From the NCBI GenBank assembly GCA_013398295.1, contig VZSF01006572.1, positions 1-64,000 of the forward strand: a DNA stretch of 64,000 bases, given 5' to 3'. Both the position numbers and the translations under genes were made by a program. Origin of the DNA: Chionis minor. Lineage: Eukaryota > Chordata > Aves > Charadriiformes > Chionididae. Below the pieces are notes generated by a model. The model saw nothing but the letters and a program-made list of their open reading frames with translations, was not told where the DNA came from and made no database searches. Of the stretch, positions 34,863 to 48,761 are shown piece after piece (within the stretch, counting starts at the first letter, position 1; every line of letters begins with the position of its first letter).

Positions 34863-37800
34863 TGTTAGTCTGTCAATATTTTACATTCAGTCAAAGCAGG
34901 TCAGTGCAAAGCCTGTTGCATTTTACTAGTAATGGCAAGAATTTTATTTACTGGGCTACGCTGGACCTGGCAAGACAGGCTTAGGAATGTGAAGTTCCCC
35001 ATGGTTGGTCTACCATCTTTTGTTCTAGGATGAAGGGCCTATTAGGAGATGCCTCGAATCTGAGAATTTCTTTTGTGCATCTGGAAGCTATTCCTTTTGG
35101 AGTTGATAGTTGCCTAATGCTGTACACAACCGGATTCCCTTCCCTTTCATGTTTACCAAAGTGACTCTCATAAGAGACTTTGTCGAGTGTGATTGCTATC
35201 AATTTCCTAATTCCTTCTTATCAAAATTTGGTTATTAGGCCCTCGTAGTGGTTTTGGAAACAGATCATTTCTAATTAACCTTTCAATTGAAACTTTATCT
35301 CTTTATAGCAAACTTCAGGTTGCTGCGATCAGCAAGAAGATCACAGTTCAGGACAGTAGCTCTGAGGGAAGCTTAGTTACAGACCTTATACTCTTACTTT
35401 TAAAGCTGACTTACAGGATGTCATACAGTATTGACCTTTAAAGAGAATTTAAGTTAAAGATCTACAGTTTTTAACAATGAAAAAAAAATACAAAATACTG
35501 TCCAAAAAGAACTCTTAAGTAGAATTACGTACATCAAACCAGGACAACAGGGAAATAATACTGAGATTGCTGTTAGGTGGAAGTGCCCTTCAGTAGATAA
35601 TAGTAATAAGTTTTCTTTCACCATTTAAAAAAAACCAAAAACATAATGGGAACTGCACAGCCAGTCAAACAAATACCATATGCCTGTGTAAAATTAAGAG
35701 GATATTGTCTTCTCAACACTTGTGAACATACCATTCTCTCTTCTGTGTGGGAAGAGTCTGTGTTTAAGTTTCTGACATTGCAGCCTTATGACCAGAAAAC
35801 ATGAGAACTAAGACCTCTGGAAAACTGAAAGCAGACTTGTCAATGTGTTCTGCAGGAATGTCTTTTCTTGTAGAAATATAGACTTAATATCATCACTGCC
35901 CAACAGCTGCTGCTTAAAACCTCCATGCTGAGGACAGCAGCTGAACCACTCGTAGTCTGTAGACTAAATTGGAATAAGCGTGGCTGATGAGCATCTGAGA
36001 ATGATAGCTGGAAGGCAAAACTCGTGACAGCTGGACCAGGGAATATAAAGACACTCATGCTAAGTGTTCTGCAAAGACCAGCACTTGAGTCCTGGTGAGT
36101 AGATGGGGAGCACAGAAGCATACAGAACGTTTGTCGAGACACAGGATGCCTTTCTAAACGCGGCATTTAATTATACGCACCATTTCATGTATGTGATACT
36201 AATTGCATACATAATTTCTGGCATGCTGGTCCTCATGCTTACCCAAGTACCGAATTTACATGTGACTTTTCTTTGTGCATATGTAAATTGTATCATTTAC
36301 TTTCACACCCAGTCATCTGAATGTGAGGGCACATTGTTGTATGTACCAGGCTGTACTTATCTGTGGGCTGGGTCAAGGCTGTCCCAAAATCATACCCAAC
36401 TGTTATAACCTGGGGAGGGTATGTGTTTGCATTATGAAAGAAATTGTTGGGCAAAATATTTAGCATGGTCAAACCATACTGGTTTAAATTATTTTTTTTT
36501 CTCAGTTTTTGTGTATTCCGGAGAGTATCTCAGATGTTGCAGTGATTTAAAGCAGATTCTTCAACTGATGTATTGGTAATATCCAGTACAGCTCAGTGTG
36601 GCTAATGAGGCACTGCGTGCTACCTTCGGGGCTCTAGCTAGGGCTCGGCTTAAAAATATGACCTTGACATGCTTTGAGCTGCACAATGAACTAGTCGATA
36701 GGAAATGACTACAGTTTGTAATCCTATGTAGTCACAGAGACATTATGTTCCCAAAGACAAAGAGAAATAAAAGCTGAAGAGTAAGGTGACTTAGTGCTCT
36801 TAAAATGGCCAAGTAAACTGCACGTTTCCATTTGCTACTGTACAAAATAGCCTTTGTTGGCAAGGTATGTATAAATCGAGATGATCAGACAATCCTTTCA
36901 AGTAAATAGATGCAATCACATGCTAGATATTCTAGTAAGACTTTATTCTGGTAAGATACAGGTCAATTCAAATGCCTTTTGCCTTTGTGGGATAAATTCC
37001 TCGTCATCTCAAAGGACGTTGCTTTAAATTTGGGGGAAAAGAGCAACTTTGACGTTAAAAATGGAATCCAATATCTGTCGTAGCTTTGTTCATAAGTTAC
37101 AGTAAACAATGGGAACAAGTCTGGAGTAGTGCATTAACTTTTCACTTCTGTTTTTTATGTGAAATTTCTGACTCATAAAACTTAAAAATGGTTTGAAACA
37201 GTCTTTTTACAAGTTCAGTTCTGAGATACTTTTGTAAATCATACGGATAGTTTTGAAATAGAATATATTGATCTGTTTAAGTATGCCTCTGTTCCTGGAA
37301 TGACAGGGTAATGCATTAATTGGGATGGAAATATGTCCTTTTAAACAAATTCGTGACACCACAGTAATCTTTTTAGCTGAATTAACTTTAAATCTTTAGC
37401 AGTCAAAAGTTATATAGGTCAAGAAGTTAAAGACAATAGACTTTTTTAAAAATTTGCTTCAGTTTACATGCTTCCCTTCAGTTTGTGTCAATGATTTTGA
37501 TTCTTAATCTCCCTTTCAAACTAGTAGATCAGTCAAAAAAAAAATTAATCCAGAGATGAAAACTTTCTCCATGTGTTTCCTGTCTCCTTTTCAGAACTGA
37601 ATGTGCGTTTTGACCTTAGCTGTGCTGTTAGTTGAGATCTTGAAGTTTGTCACAGTAATAGGTCATATCTGTGGGTTTTGCTGCTGTTTTAAGCGTGTTA
37701 CTCCTTGCTGCCTCCTGGGTGGAAGCTTTAGGTCTGGGCTTTTACTTGGTAGACATTGGATTTAACTCTTCTGCCCAACCAGATGCATCTGAGAAGGTTT

Positions 37801-38683
37801 CAGGGATAACTGTTGAGCATGTGTAGACTTCTGTTACTTTCCTAGAGAGTGCTACAGCAGCAGAGCTCTACCAAGGCTCTTGTTAAGACTACTTATATCC
37901 TATTATGTGAATTCAAATATGCTTTTAAATATTTTTTGGTCTGAATAAGGTGTAGAGCTAGACCAAGAAATCTGGCCAAAATGTCTACAGGCCTCTTCAT
38001 CATCTCTTTCCTCAGTCATCTTTTTGTCTTGGATAAGGATTGTTGTCTGCTTTCTCCCTGTTGTAACAATCTGGCTTTTCCTATTCATGATTTCTTTCAC
38101 TCTTTAGTAAACTTTTTACTCCCCCTCATGTTTCTGAGATCTTTTTTTCTAAAAAAGCAACTGAAAGCAGTTCTCAGTTACTCTTCACCAGTTCAGTAGG
38201 TGACCAGTTACTTTGACATTTTTCTGCACTTTTAGCTCCCAGCAGTTTAGAGACAGAAAAGACGTTAATCCTGAGTTTAACCATCCCATGAGATTTGATT
38301 GCTGTCACCTGAGTGGGAGCCATCAAGTGTTAGTGATTGTGTGTTGTCCCTGGCCTGGACGATATGTGACATGTTAACTCATTCTGTGCTGTAAAAGTGC
38401 TAAAACCTTGTAACTGTATCCAGATATTTCCCTAAGGCGATTGGAGAGTTTTAGTTTCTTTTTTCCAATACTATGCTACATGTGGTTTTGTCTTCTGAAT
38501 AAAAATAACAAGTACATTGTAATAGGTGTATCATGACCACGGTCCTCATCTTTCAGGCAAGTCTGATGTTGATATGCTGCATATAGATTTATTATACTGC
38601 TTATATGCACGTTCCCCTCTGAAAATGTTTATAAATGTTTTATGTACTTCGAGTTGGAGGGTGCATGTAGATGCTGTAGTCCT
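34863..38683. other. Unique-looking AT-rich DNA, no gene seen
   Basis: No supported gene or repeat. An overlapping pair of frames around 35840-36408 (108 and 101 codons) has no recognisable family motif. The plus-strand one contains a hydrophobic stretch that T-rich DNA often encodes by chance. Confidence 0.5.
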
Positions 38684-39450
38684 ATAGAATTAGAGAATCG
38701 TTTAGGTTGGAAAAGACCTTGAAAATCACCAAGTCCAGCCGTCAACCTAACACTGCCAAGTCCTCCACTAAACCATGTCCTACACCTACGCTTCTCTTAA
38801 ATAGCTCCAGGGATGGCGGCTCCACCACTGCCCGGGGCAGCCTGTTCCAATGCTTGACAGCCCTTTCAGTGGAGACATTTTTCCTCATATCCAATCTAAA
38901 CCTCCCCTGGTACAACTTGAGGTCATTTCCTCTTGTCCTATCACTTGTTCTTTGGGAGAAGAGACTAACCCCACCTCTCTACCCTCTCACGCAGTTGTAG
39001 AGAGCAAAAAGGTCTCCCCTCGGCCTCCTCTTCTCCAGGCTGAACAACCCCAGTTCCATCAGTTGCTCCTCAGGAGACTTGTGCTCCAGACCCCTCACCA
39101 GCTCCAGTGCCCTTCTCTGGACACGCTCCAGCCCCTCAATGTCTTTCTTGGGAGGAGTGAGGAGCCCAAAACTGGACCCAGGATTCAAGGAGGGGCCTCA
39201 CCAGTGCGAAGTACAGGGGAACAATCACTGCCCTAGTCCTGCTGGCCACACTATTCCTGACACAGGCCAGGATGCTGTTGGCCTTCGTGGCCACCTGGGC
39301 ACACGCTGGCTCATGTTCAGCCGGCTGTTGACCAGCACCCCCAGGTCCTTTTCCTTGGGCAGTTTCCAGCCACTCTGCCCCAAGCCTGTAGCGCTGCCTG
39401 GGGTTGGTGGGACCCAAGTGCAGGACCTGCCACTTGGCCTTGTTGAACCT
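38684..39450 (-). mobile_element. CR1 LINE, 5'-truncated, about 770 bp
   Basis: A minus-strand CR1 of the class reading 'CACTGCCAAGTCCTCCACTA' in its 3' UTR complement. Broken ORF2 wording on the minus strand includes 'QRYRLGAEWLE' near 39370-39400, 'KANSILACVRNSVASRTRAV' near 39230-39300, '[12 protein letters not shown]', '[16 protein letters not shown]' and '[12 protein letters not shown]'. At least one frameshift separates these blocks. The element extends further into ORF2 than the copies at 34263 and 43840, but not as far as the reverse transcriptase core. Confidence 0.95.
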
Positions 39451-41030
39451 CAGTATAGTTAACTACACTGAATAATACATATAGTTGTTAAACACAAGCT
39501 AGTTCTATTTATACTTTTTAAGGAGTCCAAATTCAAAACCCTAAGATGAAATCTCACTGTTATGAATCCATGGAATCATCCGTATTTGTTTACATTCCCA
39601 CATTTTGGTGTTTCTGCTGTATGTAGGCAGACGCATAATTTTCCCCAAGTTCAAAACGTCACACAGTGCAAGAAGAAGGGTGAGCTGCGGATTTTGTTTG
39701 TTTAAAAAAACACTTGTCCAAACTCATAGCTTTGCCTTTGATTCTACAATCTTAGCAAAGAGTTTGGCCAGACTTTGAACATCTGCATCTTTATTCTTAA
39801 GGAAAAATGTAAATAAAGAGAAAAAGGAGCTCTGCAACTTAGTGGTGATACGTTTGCATATTTTTCTCTTAGGCTGCTCTGATTGTTTCGAAAAAAGTTA
39901 TAGAGCCAGACTCCACATTGCTGCTGCTGTAATTTCCTTCAGTATAGAAATCCAGCCTCTGCTGTCTTCTGTAGGGAACCTGGGTAGCACAATGAGCTTG
40001 AAAGTTCTGAAATTCCTTAAGGGCCTCTGGAAGAAGAGCGTATGTGCAATGAGGATGCAGATAGCTGAACAAGCAGTGAGGAACTGTGCTTGCTCTGGAG
40101 CAGACAACGTCTAAGTGTGGCACCATACCTAAGCTGGTTAGATTGGCTTGGGTAAAACATTGGAGCTATGCTACTCTTAGGATTAAATGATCTTTAGATG
40201 CTTTGGAACCCTGGGAGTTCGGAGTGGCAGCAGCGTGAGGTTTCTGTGCCATGGCAGTTGCACAGTACAAGCATACACTTAGAAAGCTGCATACACTAAA
40301 CTCAGCAGTACGCTTATTATATATCTGGATTCTTCAGGTGGTTTGGAATCCCAGTCTAAAGGTTGTTTCTCAGTTCTGTTGTTTCTATACTTATGTGCTT
40401 GGCCTCCCTGGGAATTCTGCAAGAAATTGGATCGCAGGTGTTGGCACTCACACATACATCTCTTGTTAAAGACAATTTACGTGTGGGTGCTCTGTCTCAT
40501 TAACAGACAGGACTGCATCTCTCTTACTATTAGTAAAAGTTTGATCAAATATTTGTCTGCCTACTCTTGTTGGCTATTGCGTTCTGAATTTGGTTTTATA
40601 TAGCAAGAGTTTCTCAGTAGTCTGTGTGTTCATTCCCCTTGGTTTCTCTCACAAGCATATCTGATATTCATGACACTGATCAGTTAGAGAAAGCAGTACC
40701 AAAAGAAGATGCATAAAAGCTCAAGCCACTCCCCACATAGTTTTAAAAGCTGACTCATTAGAAATTGTCCAGTTCTTAGCTTTATAGATAAGTATTTGTT
40801 TTTCTTTTTTAAAATGAACAGCACTTTCTGGTTTTATTTCTCTTTGAGCAGCTAGCGAAATACTTGTACGCAATACAAAAATACTTAATATACAGAACGA
40901 GCTGTGTTATGCATTATGTGCATTGTGCCCACAAATACTATATGCTGCACATGATGCCATCATCTTGTTCTCTCAAGAGCTTGAGGTTTCCATCATCTAT
41001 ATTTTATACGTGTTGTTACTTGACCCATTG

Positions 41031-41060
41031 TGGAGGGCAAAGGCGGGGGGGCGGGGAGCG
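41031..41060 (+). other. G-rich patch, possible G-quadruplex
   Basis: Runs of three, seven and four G's lie within about 26 bases on the plus strand, in otherwise AT-rich DNA. The spacing would allow a four-tract G-quadruplex with one longer loop if the G7 run is split. This is inference from the motif only. Confidence 0.45.
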
Positions 41061-43326
41061 CCTGTTCTTGCAGTCATCAGGATGCTCGCTCACCTCGTGA
41101 AATGTATACTGCTAGCTTTTTAATTTTGAAATAGCAGTCAACATACAGTTAAGTGTCTATAGAGCATGGCATTTAAATGTATGATGAGCAATTCCTGTAT
41201 GTAAGATAGGAATGACAAATCAAGAAGCTGGATAAAAGTGAATGTATCAACAAAATCTGGCATTTGGCAGGTATCAAAGGCAGAGAATAATAAATCTTAG
41301 CGAGCCATCACTGTTCAGCCCTGAGGTTTTGTCATCTTGTCATTGATGTTGCAGGTTTCTTGGTATTACAGATACTTTGTGTGTGAAATAAGGGGGGTGG
41401 AGGGTCTGAAGAAAATGATTTTTTGTCAGCTCTTCAAATGAGCCAGGCACCCTCATCTACATCTGCTGTCTTCTTTTCCTATTATCATAAATACAACCTT
41501 TAATGTACTTTATAAAGACAGAAGTGAGGCAGAATCATGCAAACCAGTAGCAAAGGGGTTTGTGTTTGACAGCCTTTGGGCAAAAAATAGACTAATAAGT
41601 CTACATAGTACTTGGTATAATTTTCGTTTATTTTCTTGTGTTTGTTAAATGGTTCATTTCTAAAACTACTAGTAGGAGTTTGTTTGTCAGCAGAGAATAC
41701 TTATAAATACATAAATAGCCCACAATATGCATGATGTCTGCCTTTAGAAACCATTTATTAGGCTGTGCCATGTGCCAAATATTTAGTAGCATTAAAATAA
41801 ATTACTGACTTTTTAATGCATAACATTCTGCGAGAAAGACTGTCGTACCTTTCTAAATTCAGAGGTGCATTAGGCTTGTTTTAGGTTTTTTTAATTGCTT
41901 CTATTTCACAATAGATGCAAACAGTTTTTCAATTTTAACATAATTTAATCTTTACCATAAGGCATGGTTGGTAATGCAGTATCAAATGGTAACTGCCAGC
42001 TTCGTAAGTTATTATTCTTTTTATTGAATTTGACAGCTAATTTGCAAGCTCCCTCCCCCCACCTCATGTGGTGATACAACTTTTAATATTCTGATGGCTG
42101 AATCCTCCGACTCCAGCTGGAAATGCAAATCTAGCATGTTATCGACAGGATTCTTTTGCATAAGCAACCATGTTCAGTGTATTAGGGGTCAAAGGAGTTC
42201 TCATTTAATGTGAACGGGAAAAAAGAGAAAAGAAGCCAAGGGAAAATGAGCTTGTGGCTTCCACTAAGAATTTCTGTAAGTATGACCAATCAGGTATGTA
42301 GGGAAATGTGACTTTATAGGTTCCCACCTAATAGGGCTGCCCCTTTGCAACCGCATACCAGACGAGGCGGCTTTGGATGCTTTTACTATATAAAGATGTG
42401 TTCACGTCAAGGAGTTTGACTGACATTTTTGTAAACCAAAATATTGTTTATTCTTAGAAAAGAAACAGCATCTTGTGGCTAGATATGGAAAAAATATTTG
42501 GAGTGGACATTTTTGGAATGAATTAAAGAAAAGAAATAGTGTGTATAAAATGCTTGACAAAGCAGAAAGGATAAAAATATCCCTGAACTTGCTCCATTGC
42601 AAAACGGCAGTTAAAGCTGCTTTTCCAGTTCCTACAGTAGCCAAAAAAGTGTTTAGGCTGCTTTTAAGATAAGCTAACCGTGCCCAGTTAACTGTGTGCA
42701 GGAAGAAAATGTCTGCTTTCTAATATGCAAAATCAGTGCTGGAAATCTGTTTAACAGGAGTTTTTTTTCCCCTTGGGTCTAAATCTAGCAGATTTCTACA
42801 GTGCATGCTTACTTTTAGCTTGGGAATAATCCCATCTTTATACAGAAAAGCATGTGCTTATATCTCATCGAAGACCACGGGTTTTATGAGAGTATATTAA
42901 GGACTTTGAATCAGAGCACTAATATTTTTAACAAGAAAGCTAAGAGGGAAAACCTGCTGCAGGTCTGGTGTTAGCCAGTATTACAGCCTCAGATATTTGA
43001 ATCAGAAAACTGAATTCCGCCACAGGATGCACAGTATCTGTGTCCACCATAGCAATGTCTGTAACGGGGAATACATCAACGCAATTGTTAATAGAAAAAA
43101 AAATAAATTATCTGAAGGCAGTAGTTTTTCTTCGCTATGATTTTTCTTAATTTCTCAACTTCTTGCAGATTGTCTGACGTTAGCAAACTGTTGTCACATG
43201 GATCAATTGTTCTTATTTCACGCTAAGCTTTTTTAATCGGACTATGATTGCTAAGTAGGCAGTTCTTAGGCTGCTGATTCTATTTACCACTTTAGGATCA
43301 AAGCTCACCTTTGGCTGCCTTATTCT

Positions 43327-43821
43327 GTGTGCAAATTCCGAATATTGTGCCTGAAGAACTGGCAGCGGGACCACAAGATGCCTGACGGAGTTAGGAGAGC
43401 AAAGCCTGAGCCAGTAATCCATTGCTGTTGCTTCCGAACAGATGCAGCCACAGTACGTGGGGTTCTTGTAATGTTGCGGCATCATAACGTAACGGAGCAG
43501 CACGACATACTGTTAGCACAAAGCCTTGAAGCCACGGTGTCCTCTTCTGAGAACCTGCAGAAGTCAAAGTTTACTTCAGATACGGCTTGTACGATGTGTA
43601 ACAGCCTCATCCATCTTAAGACAGCAAAGGAAACTTGCTTCAAGCTTTTCTATTATCCAGCTCTCAAGTACCCTCTTTGCCTACCTATCCTCTTAGGGGA
43701 GGGTGGATTTTCAGCGAGGATGGCTGTAGTCAGAGCGCTAAGATCGGCTGACGCTGCCGTGCCTTTGGAAGGGGATAATCTGCCTGGGACTGTGCTGCCT
43801 GAGCCGTGCAGGCTGGAGTGA
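43327..43821 (+). other. 164-codon open frame, doubtful coding value
   Basis: This is the longest ATG-started frame in the window outside CR1. The predicted product has no signal peptide, no clear membrane span and no motif I recognise. It is Cys- and Leu-rich in places, and ends 18 bp before a CR1 insertion. The GC content here is somewhat above the surroundings, which lengthens chance frames. My rough estimate is that 64 kb of such DNA gives about one frame of this length by chance. It could be part of an exon of a long non-coding RNA or nothing at all. Confidence 0.12.
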
Positions 43822-43839
43822 GGCAGGGGCAGCGGCTTA

Positions 43840-44444
43840 CAGAATCGCAGAATGGTTGGGGTTGGAAGAGACTTTTAAAGACCATCTAGTCAAACCCCAC
43901 TGCCATGAGCAGGGACATCTTCAACTAGAGCAGGTTGCTCAGAGCCCCATCCACCCTGGCCTGGAATGTTTCCAGGAATGAGGCATCCTCCATGTCTCTG
44001 GGCAACCTGGGCCAGTGTCTCACCACCCTCAGCATAAAAAATTACTTCCTTCTATCTAGTCTAAATCTTCCCTCTTTTAGTTTAAAGCCATTACTCCTTG
44101 TCCTGTCATTACATGTCCTGCTAAAAAGTCTGTCCCCATTTTCCCTGTAGGCCCCCTTTAGGTACTGCCAGGGGCCCTAAGGTCTCCCCGGAGCCTTCCC
44201 TTCTCCAGGCTGAACACCCCCAACTCTCCCAGCCTGTCCTCCCAGCAGAGGGGCTCCAGCCCTCCCAACATCTTCATGGCCTCCTCTGGCCCCGCTCCAA
44301 CAGGTCCGTGTCCTTCTGCTGTTGGGACCCCCAGAGCTGGACACAGTATTCCAAGTGGGGGTCTCACGAGAGCGGAGCAGAGGGGCAGAATCCGCCCCCG
44401 CCCCCCCCCAGCCCTGCTGCCCATGCTGAGGAGATGCAGCCCAG
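43840..44444 (-). mobile_element. CR1 LINE, 5'-truncated, about 600 bp
   Basis: A minus-strand CR1 of the 'CCATGAGCAGGGACATCTTC' class, closest by eye to the copy at 34263. Both share 'CAACAGGTCCGTGTCCTTCT' and both stop near 'GATGCAGCCC'. The minus strand encodes ORF2 C-terminal pieces: 'LEPLCWEDRLGELGVFSLEK' near 44190-44260 and 'LPLCSALVRPPLG'. A C-run (44392-44409) has expanded where other copies read CCCCTCCC. The tail complement 'AGAATCGCAGAATGGTT' begins at 43840. Confidence 0.95.
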
Positions 44445-47400
44445 TCTTGCTGCCTTTCCCTTCAGCTCACCTCTCTTTGGCCGGTGTGTCAGAAAGCATT
44501 GCATTGCTTGGCTGATGCTGGCTTATGGAAAATTCTAGTGAAGTCATTGTATGCCATGAAACAAAAAAGTCTGGAAATTGCTCCAATAGTTCTAAATTAT
44601 TCCATTATTCGAGACAGTCGCGTAATGTTCTGTAGTACTTGGAATTTAATACCTGTTCTGTGATTCAGTATTTACTCTGGGAAGGAAAGCGAATTATAAA
44701 ATAATAAGCATACATATCTTAGCACGGCTGCTAATCTTGCTTCTGGTGCCTTGTGGCCTTCCTCTGCATTCACTTAATGTCTTCTTTCATGAGGAAGTAA
44801 AAATTCAAAACATGCTCCCCTGCTTTTTCTTTTGCATACTTTTAAAATTGCGTGGGACTGGGACTTTCTGATAACACCTTTCTTGAGTATGATCTGAACA
44901 TTTCCTCTTAGTACACACAGGGTGAAAAGATTTTAATGAAAGGGTTTAATGAATCTCATGAAACAATTGTTTACATACAAAAAGCGATTTGCACATATGC
45001 ATGCCGGGGATATTTCTGAATAGGACCCACAGTCATCTAATTAGACATGCATGGTATTAGTAGGCATTTGTAGTACTTGCAGGACTAGTCTAAGGACAAG
45101 GGATCCCTGCTGAAAATTTTCCATTAAAAAGATAATTGCATCACAGAAGGCCTTTCTAAAAAGCCTTCCTAAAATTTTTCTTGTTTTTGATTAGGGGCTG
45201 ACATCTAGATCTAAAAAGACTGAAAACAGAAAAAAGGCTTCCTTTCCTGGGTGGTGGAACTAAGCATGCTGGAAGTGACAGTGGAATTGTAAAAAATTCA
45301 AAACAGAGGCACTTTGCTTTGAGTTTTATGACACATTTTATGATCTATGGTCCTGGTAGACTTGAATGTTTGCTGTATACTGACACATTATTTCATATTT
45401 TGAATTGCACTATGATAGACCTACATCTGGTTACTTAATAACTACAGTACCTAGGGGTCTGTCACCAGCACCAGGAGGTTCCAAACATTATTTTTTCTTA
45501 AGATGAGATTTCTGAGCATCTTAATTCTCCCCCAGCACCTTATTGGGCTCAGCTGTGTGAGAACACTGTCCACTCTGGTATGCCCCTCAACTGGAGCTGC
45601 TCCAAAAACGTGGCTGGGTTGTGTGTTAGGTGGGGGAAAAAAAATCCGACACAGCCAAAACATCAGTTACTGTGAAAGAGGCTGTTAAATGGATTAAAAT
45701 GTTGTCAACACTGTGACTGGTAACATCAGTGTGAGTTACTAAAACTGGATAAAAAGTTAAAGAGGAGTTTGCACATTTTCCGTCAGAATTGGAATGCAAC
45801 CAAAGGAGTGATTACTGGGGTACTTTTACCATGAAATTTAGATTTGACCTAAAGAAGTGTAGTGGATCTCAGGGAAGTCAGAGGGGTCAGTGTAGGTGGT
45901 ACGGGCTGCTTATGACAATTTTGACTATGTTGAAATACTCTATTATTCTTGGTCAGCATAACGAAGGAAGAGATGTAAAGAATTAGCTGTAGCCTTGTCA
46001 CGAAGGGAATGAAAGACAGTCTCCACAGGTGAAAGTGTTCTGCTATAAGCCTTACATGATTGCAAGGTGGTAATGGCAACACATGACAATACTAGGAAGA
46101 TGAGAAAAGATGGAAATAATCGTGTGAAATATGCTTTGGCTCTTTATATTGCCTGTCTGCTACACATGTAGCATGCTTACTGAAATAGTGGCTTTTGATT
46201 TTTTTGCTGGGGAAAGCGCCTCCAGATTGAGGAACAACAATGGATCTCAAAGTATGCTCAGCAGAATTGTAGGATGGAAACTAAACTTGCTTCTCAAGGC
46301 TTAGTAAGAAGAGAAAAATGAAATACATGTGGTGTGGTGGTGTATGGGTTCTCAGCCAAATAGCTGTTGCAAGTTGGACCTAGTAAAGGTACGTGGTTCT
46401 TCCATCTCGGGCCAATACAAGAATGGCAAGGTACAGTCAGAGTACTGTTCCCTTGGGCTGCCTTTTAAAGTTAGAGAATTAGGAAGTCTGTGGACTTTGG
46501 AGGTCCTGGTCCTTGCAGAGGGAATGGCCAACAGCTGATGGCTTCCAGCCACACGCACAGCCCTGCGCAGGTGTCAGTGCACATTTGTCAAGTACAATTT
46601 CGTGCTTGTTAGGGAGACCAATTCGGAAGACAGCCCAAGAACAGAACACAACTTTGGAGAATTACTGGTAGTATCCCATGGTATATTTGAGGTTTCACAA
46701 AGCTTTCTTCTGAAATGCAATAAATGCACAGAGACTACTGTTTCAAGATATGCGATTAGCTAAAAACGCAGATAGCCACACAATGGGGAGTTCAAAAGGT
46801 GCCTGTCCTTCTAGCTGTCATTCATGTCAATGTTTGCAAGCTTTTGAAATCCTAGGCAGGTATTTGGGTAACCCTTAAGTCATAGAAAGTGAGTTAATAT
46901 AGGTATCTATCATTTCTGCATCTTGGAATGCAGTTCCTTGAAATAGTTGGCTTTCCTGCCATTTTTAGATAGCTAGGTATAGATGTAAGAATAGAGATGT
47001 CAGGAAGATTTGGGATGGCCTTTGGATGTTAATTTTTCTCTCAGAAGAGAGCTAACCTTATTTACAACAGAAGGATGGAAATGTAAAGGCTGAACATATG
47101 GCAGCAAATAGGTCCCATGAAAAAACCAAATCAGGTCAGACATCAATGAGCAAACTGATCCCAGCTGGTGGGTAGAGGAACTGTGAGTTAAAGCATTTGA
47201 CAGTTCTACTGAGAAAAAGGAAAAATAGTTAAACTACCTATTTCTGTCTTTGCTGATTTCAAATGTGATGTGTTTAGTTTTGCCTTAATTTAAGCATTGT
47301 TTTAACAGGTTGAACAAATGTGACTTCCCCCACCATTAAAAACAGGCTTAATGGTCTCTCTTAAGAGCTAGACAAAATTAGCTTCATAATTAGTAAGTGC

Positions 47401-48761
47401 TTTAGATGTGTTTATTGAAATGAAGAGAACTTCAGGCCTGTGCTTGAGTCGTGTATTGCCTTGACTCAAGCCTTGCATCTGTTTTCAGCTACCACTTTGT
47501 GGGTGGTTTTGGTTTTTTGGGTTTTTTTGCTACTGATATGAATACATTGAGAAAATAGTCACTGTCAAAAATCACCGAAGCCCCTTTCATCCCAAATGCC
47601 CAGTGAAAGCATACAGTGAAAAGCCAGCTAGGACAGTTGTTAAATCCCTGGCCATTTGCCTGTGTTACTGCCTGCACTGTGACCTGTTTACATGAGGTGG
47701 GAGCTTTGGCAGGTAATAAATTAGCTATAGCTGTTGATCGTGAGTCTCAAAAGCTGTTTGGCAACATGTATGGCCAATGTATTTATGTACCTTTACCAGG
47801 GAGAATGGCAATCTTTCTGAATTTACTCTGACTGGATACATCTGTGTGGCCTTTCTGTCAGAAAGGCTGAATTACTAAAATTCCTATAACGTTCAGATTG
47901 GTCTAGGTAGGATTGTATATGGTGGCAGAGGCCAGTAATCATTTATCAGAAAGATAGTCTGTAATCATAGATTTTTATTCTTTTGCTTCATGATTTTTTT
48001 ATGGACATCTCTGTAGGAACTTTTGATGGCTAATTCAAAAACAGCTCTAGAAAAAAAATAATCATCTCGCCTACAGTAGTCTTAAGCTCATGCTGAAAAT
48101 GAGTTTACACATATTAAAATTTTGTGTGAACATACTATAAACAGATCCCGGTACAGTTTATTGTAGATGAAACTTGAAAGTTATATTCTAAAACTGAGCT
48201 AGAGAAAATGAGATTCTCCCTTATCTCTGCAATGTTCACTCTCACTCTACTGATGGTACAAAATGCAGTTGTTCAGGATGCACTCGAGGGAATGGCTAAA
48301 CCCATTCTTCTTCCCAAGCTCATGTATTTCTGACTGCCATTTTCTTGGTGAGACCCTCAAGGTCATTTTATGCCACTCCCTCCTCTCCTGCTGCTTGCTT
48401 GCTTGCTTGCTTTTTGGTTTTTTGTTTGTTTTTGTTGTTGTTGTTGTTTAATACAGAGCGAAAGAGCCACCCTTGTTTTTAACGCTGCATATTTTCTCAC
48501 AATATGTGGAGTAATGCTACTGGAACCTGAAGCTCTGGAACTTCCTACATCTCCCCAAGCCCCATGATTTCAAAAGACTACTCAAAAGATGTCAGTTAAG
48601 TTCTCTTAATGACTGGTGAAATCAAAGGTTTTTTCAAAAGGTTTTTCACTGTGAAGAGAGCTGAAGTATAATTAAACTACGTATACACTTAGAGCAGGGG
48701 TACTTGCTGATGTTCTTGTAATCATGCATCTAAAATTGAGGTAAGAACAGCAACTATGAAG
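44445..48761. other. Unique-looking AT-rich DNA, no gene seen
   Basis: No gene or interspersed repeat recognised. The only structure is the simple-repeat cluster at 48393-48450. Confidence 0.5.
48393..48450. repeat. Compound microsatellite (GCTT)n then (GTT)n
   Basis: Five GCTT units are followed by a T/G-rich stretch and then about five GTT units. Such compound runs are prone to slippage and should be length-variable between individuals. Confidence 0.85.

Larger units (their letters stand above)
39451..43839. other. Unique-looking DNA, no firm gene
   Basis: No recognisable gene. It contains a G-rich patch (41031-41060) and the longest open frame outside CR1 (43327-43821), both listed separately. 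The rest is AT-rich with nothing notable. Confidence 0.5.

Noticed and set aside
36103..36408. 101-codon frame with a hydrophobic stretch resembling a membrane protein
   Set aside because: T-rich DNA encodes hydrophobic residues by chance. No family motif, and an overlapping opposite frame is also open.
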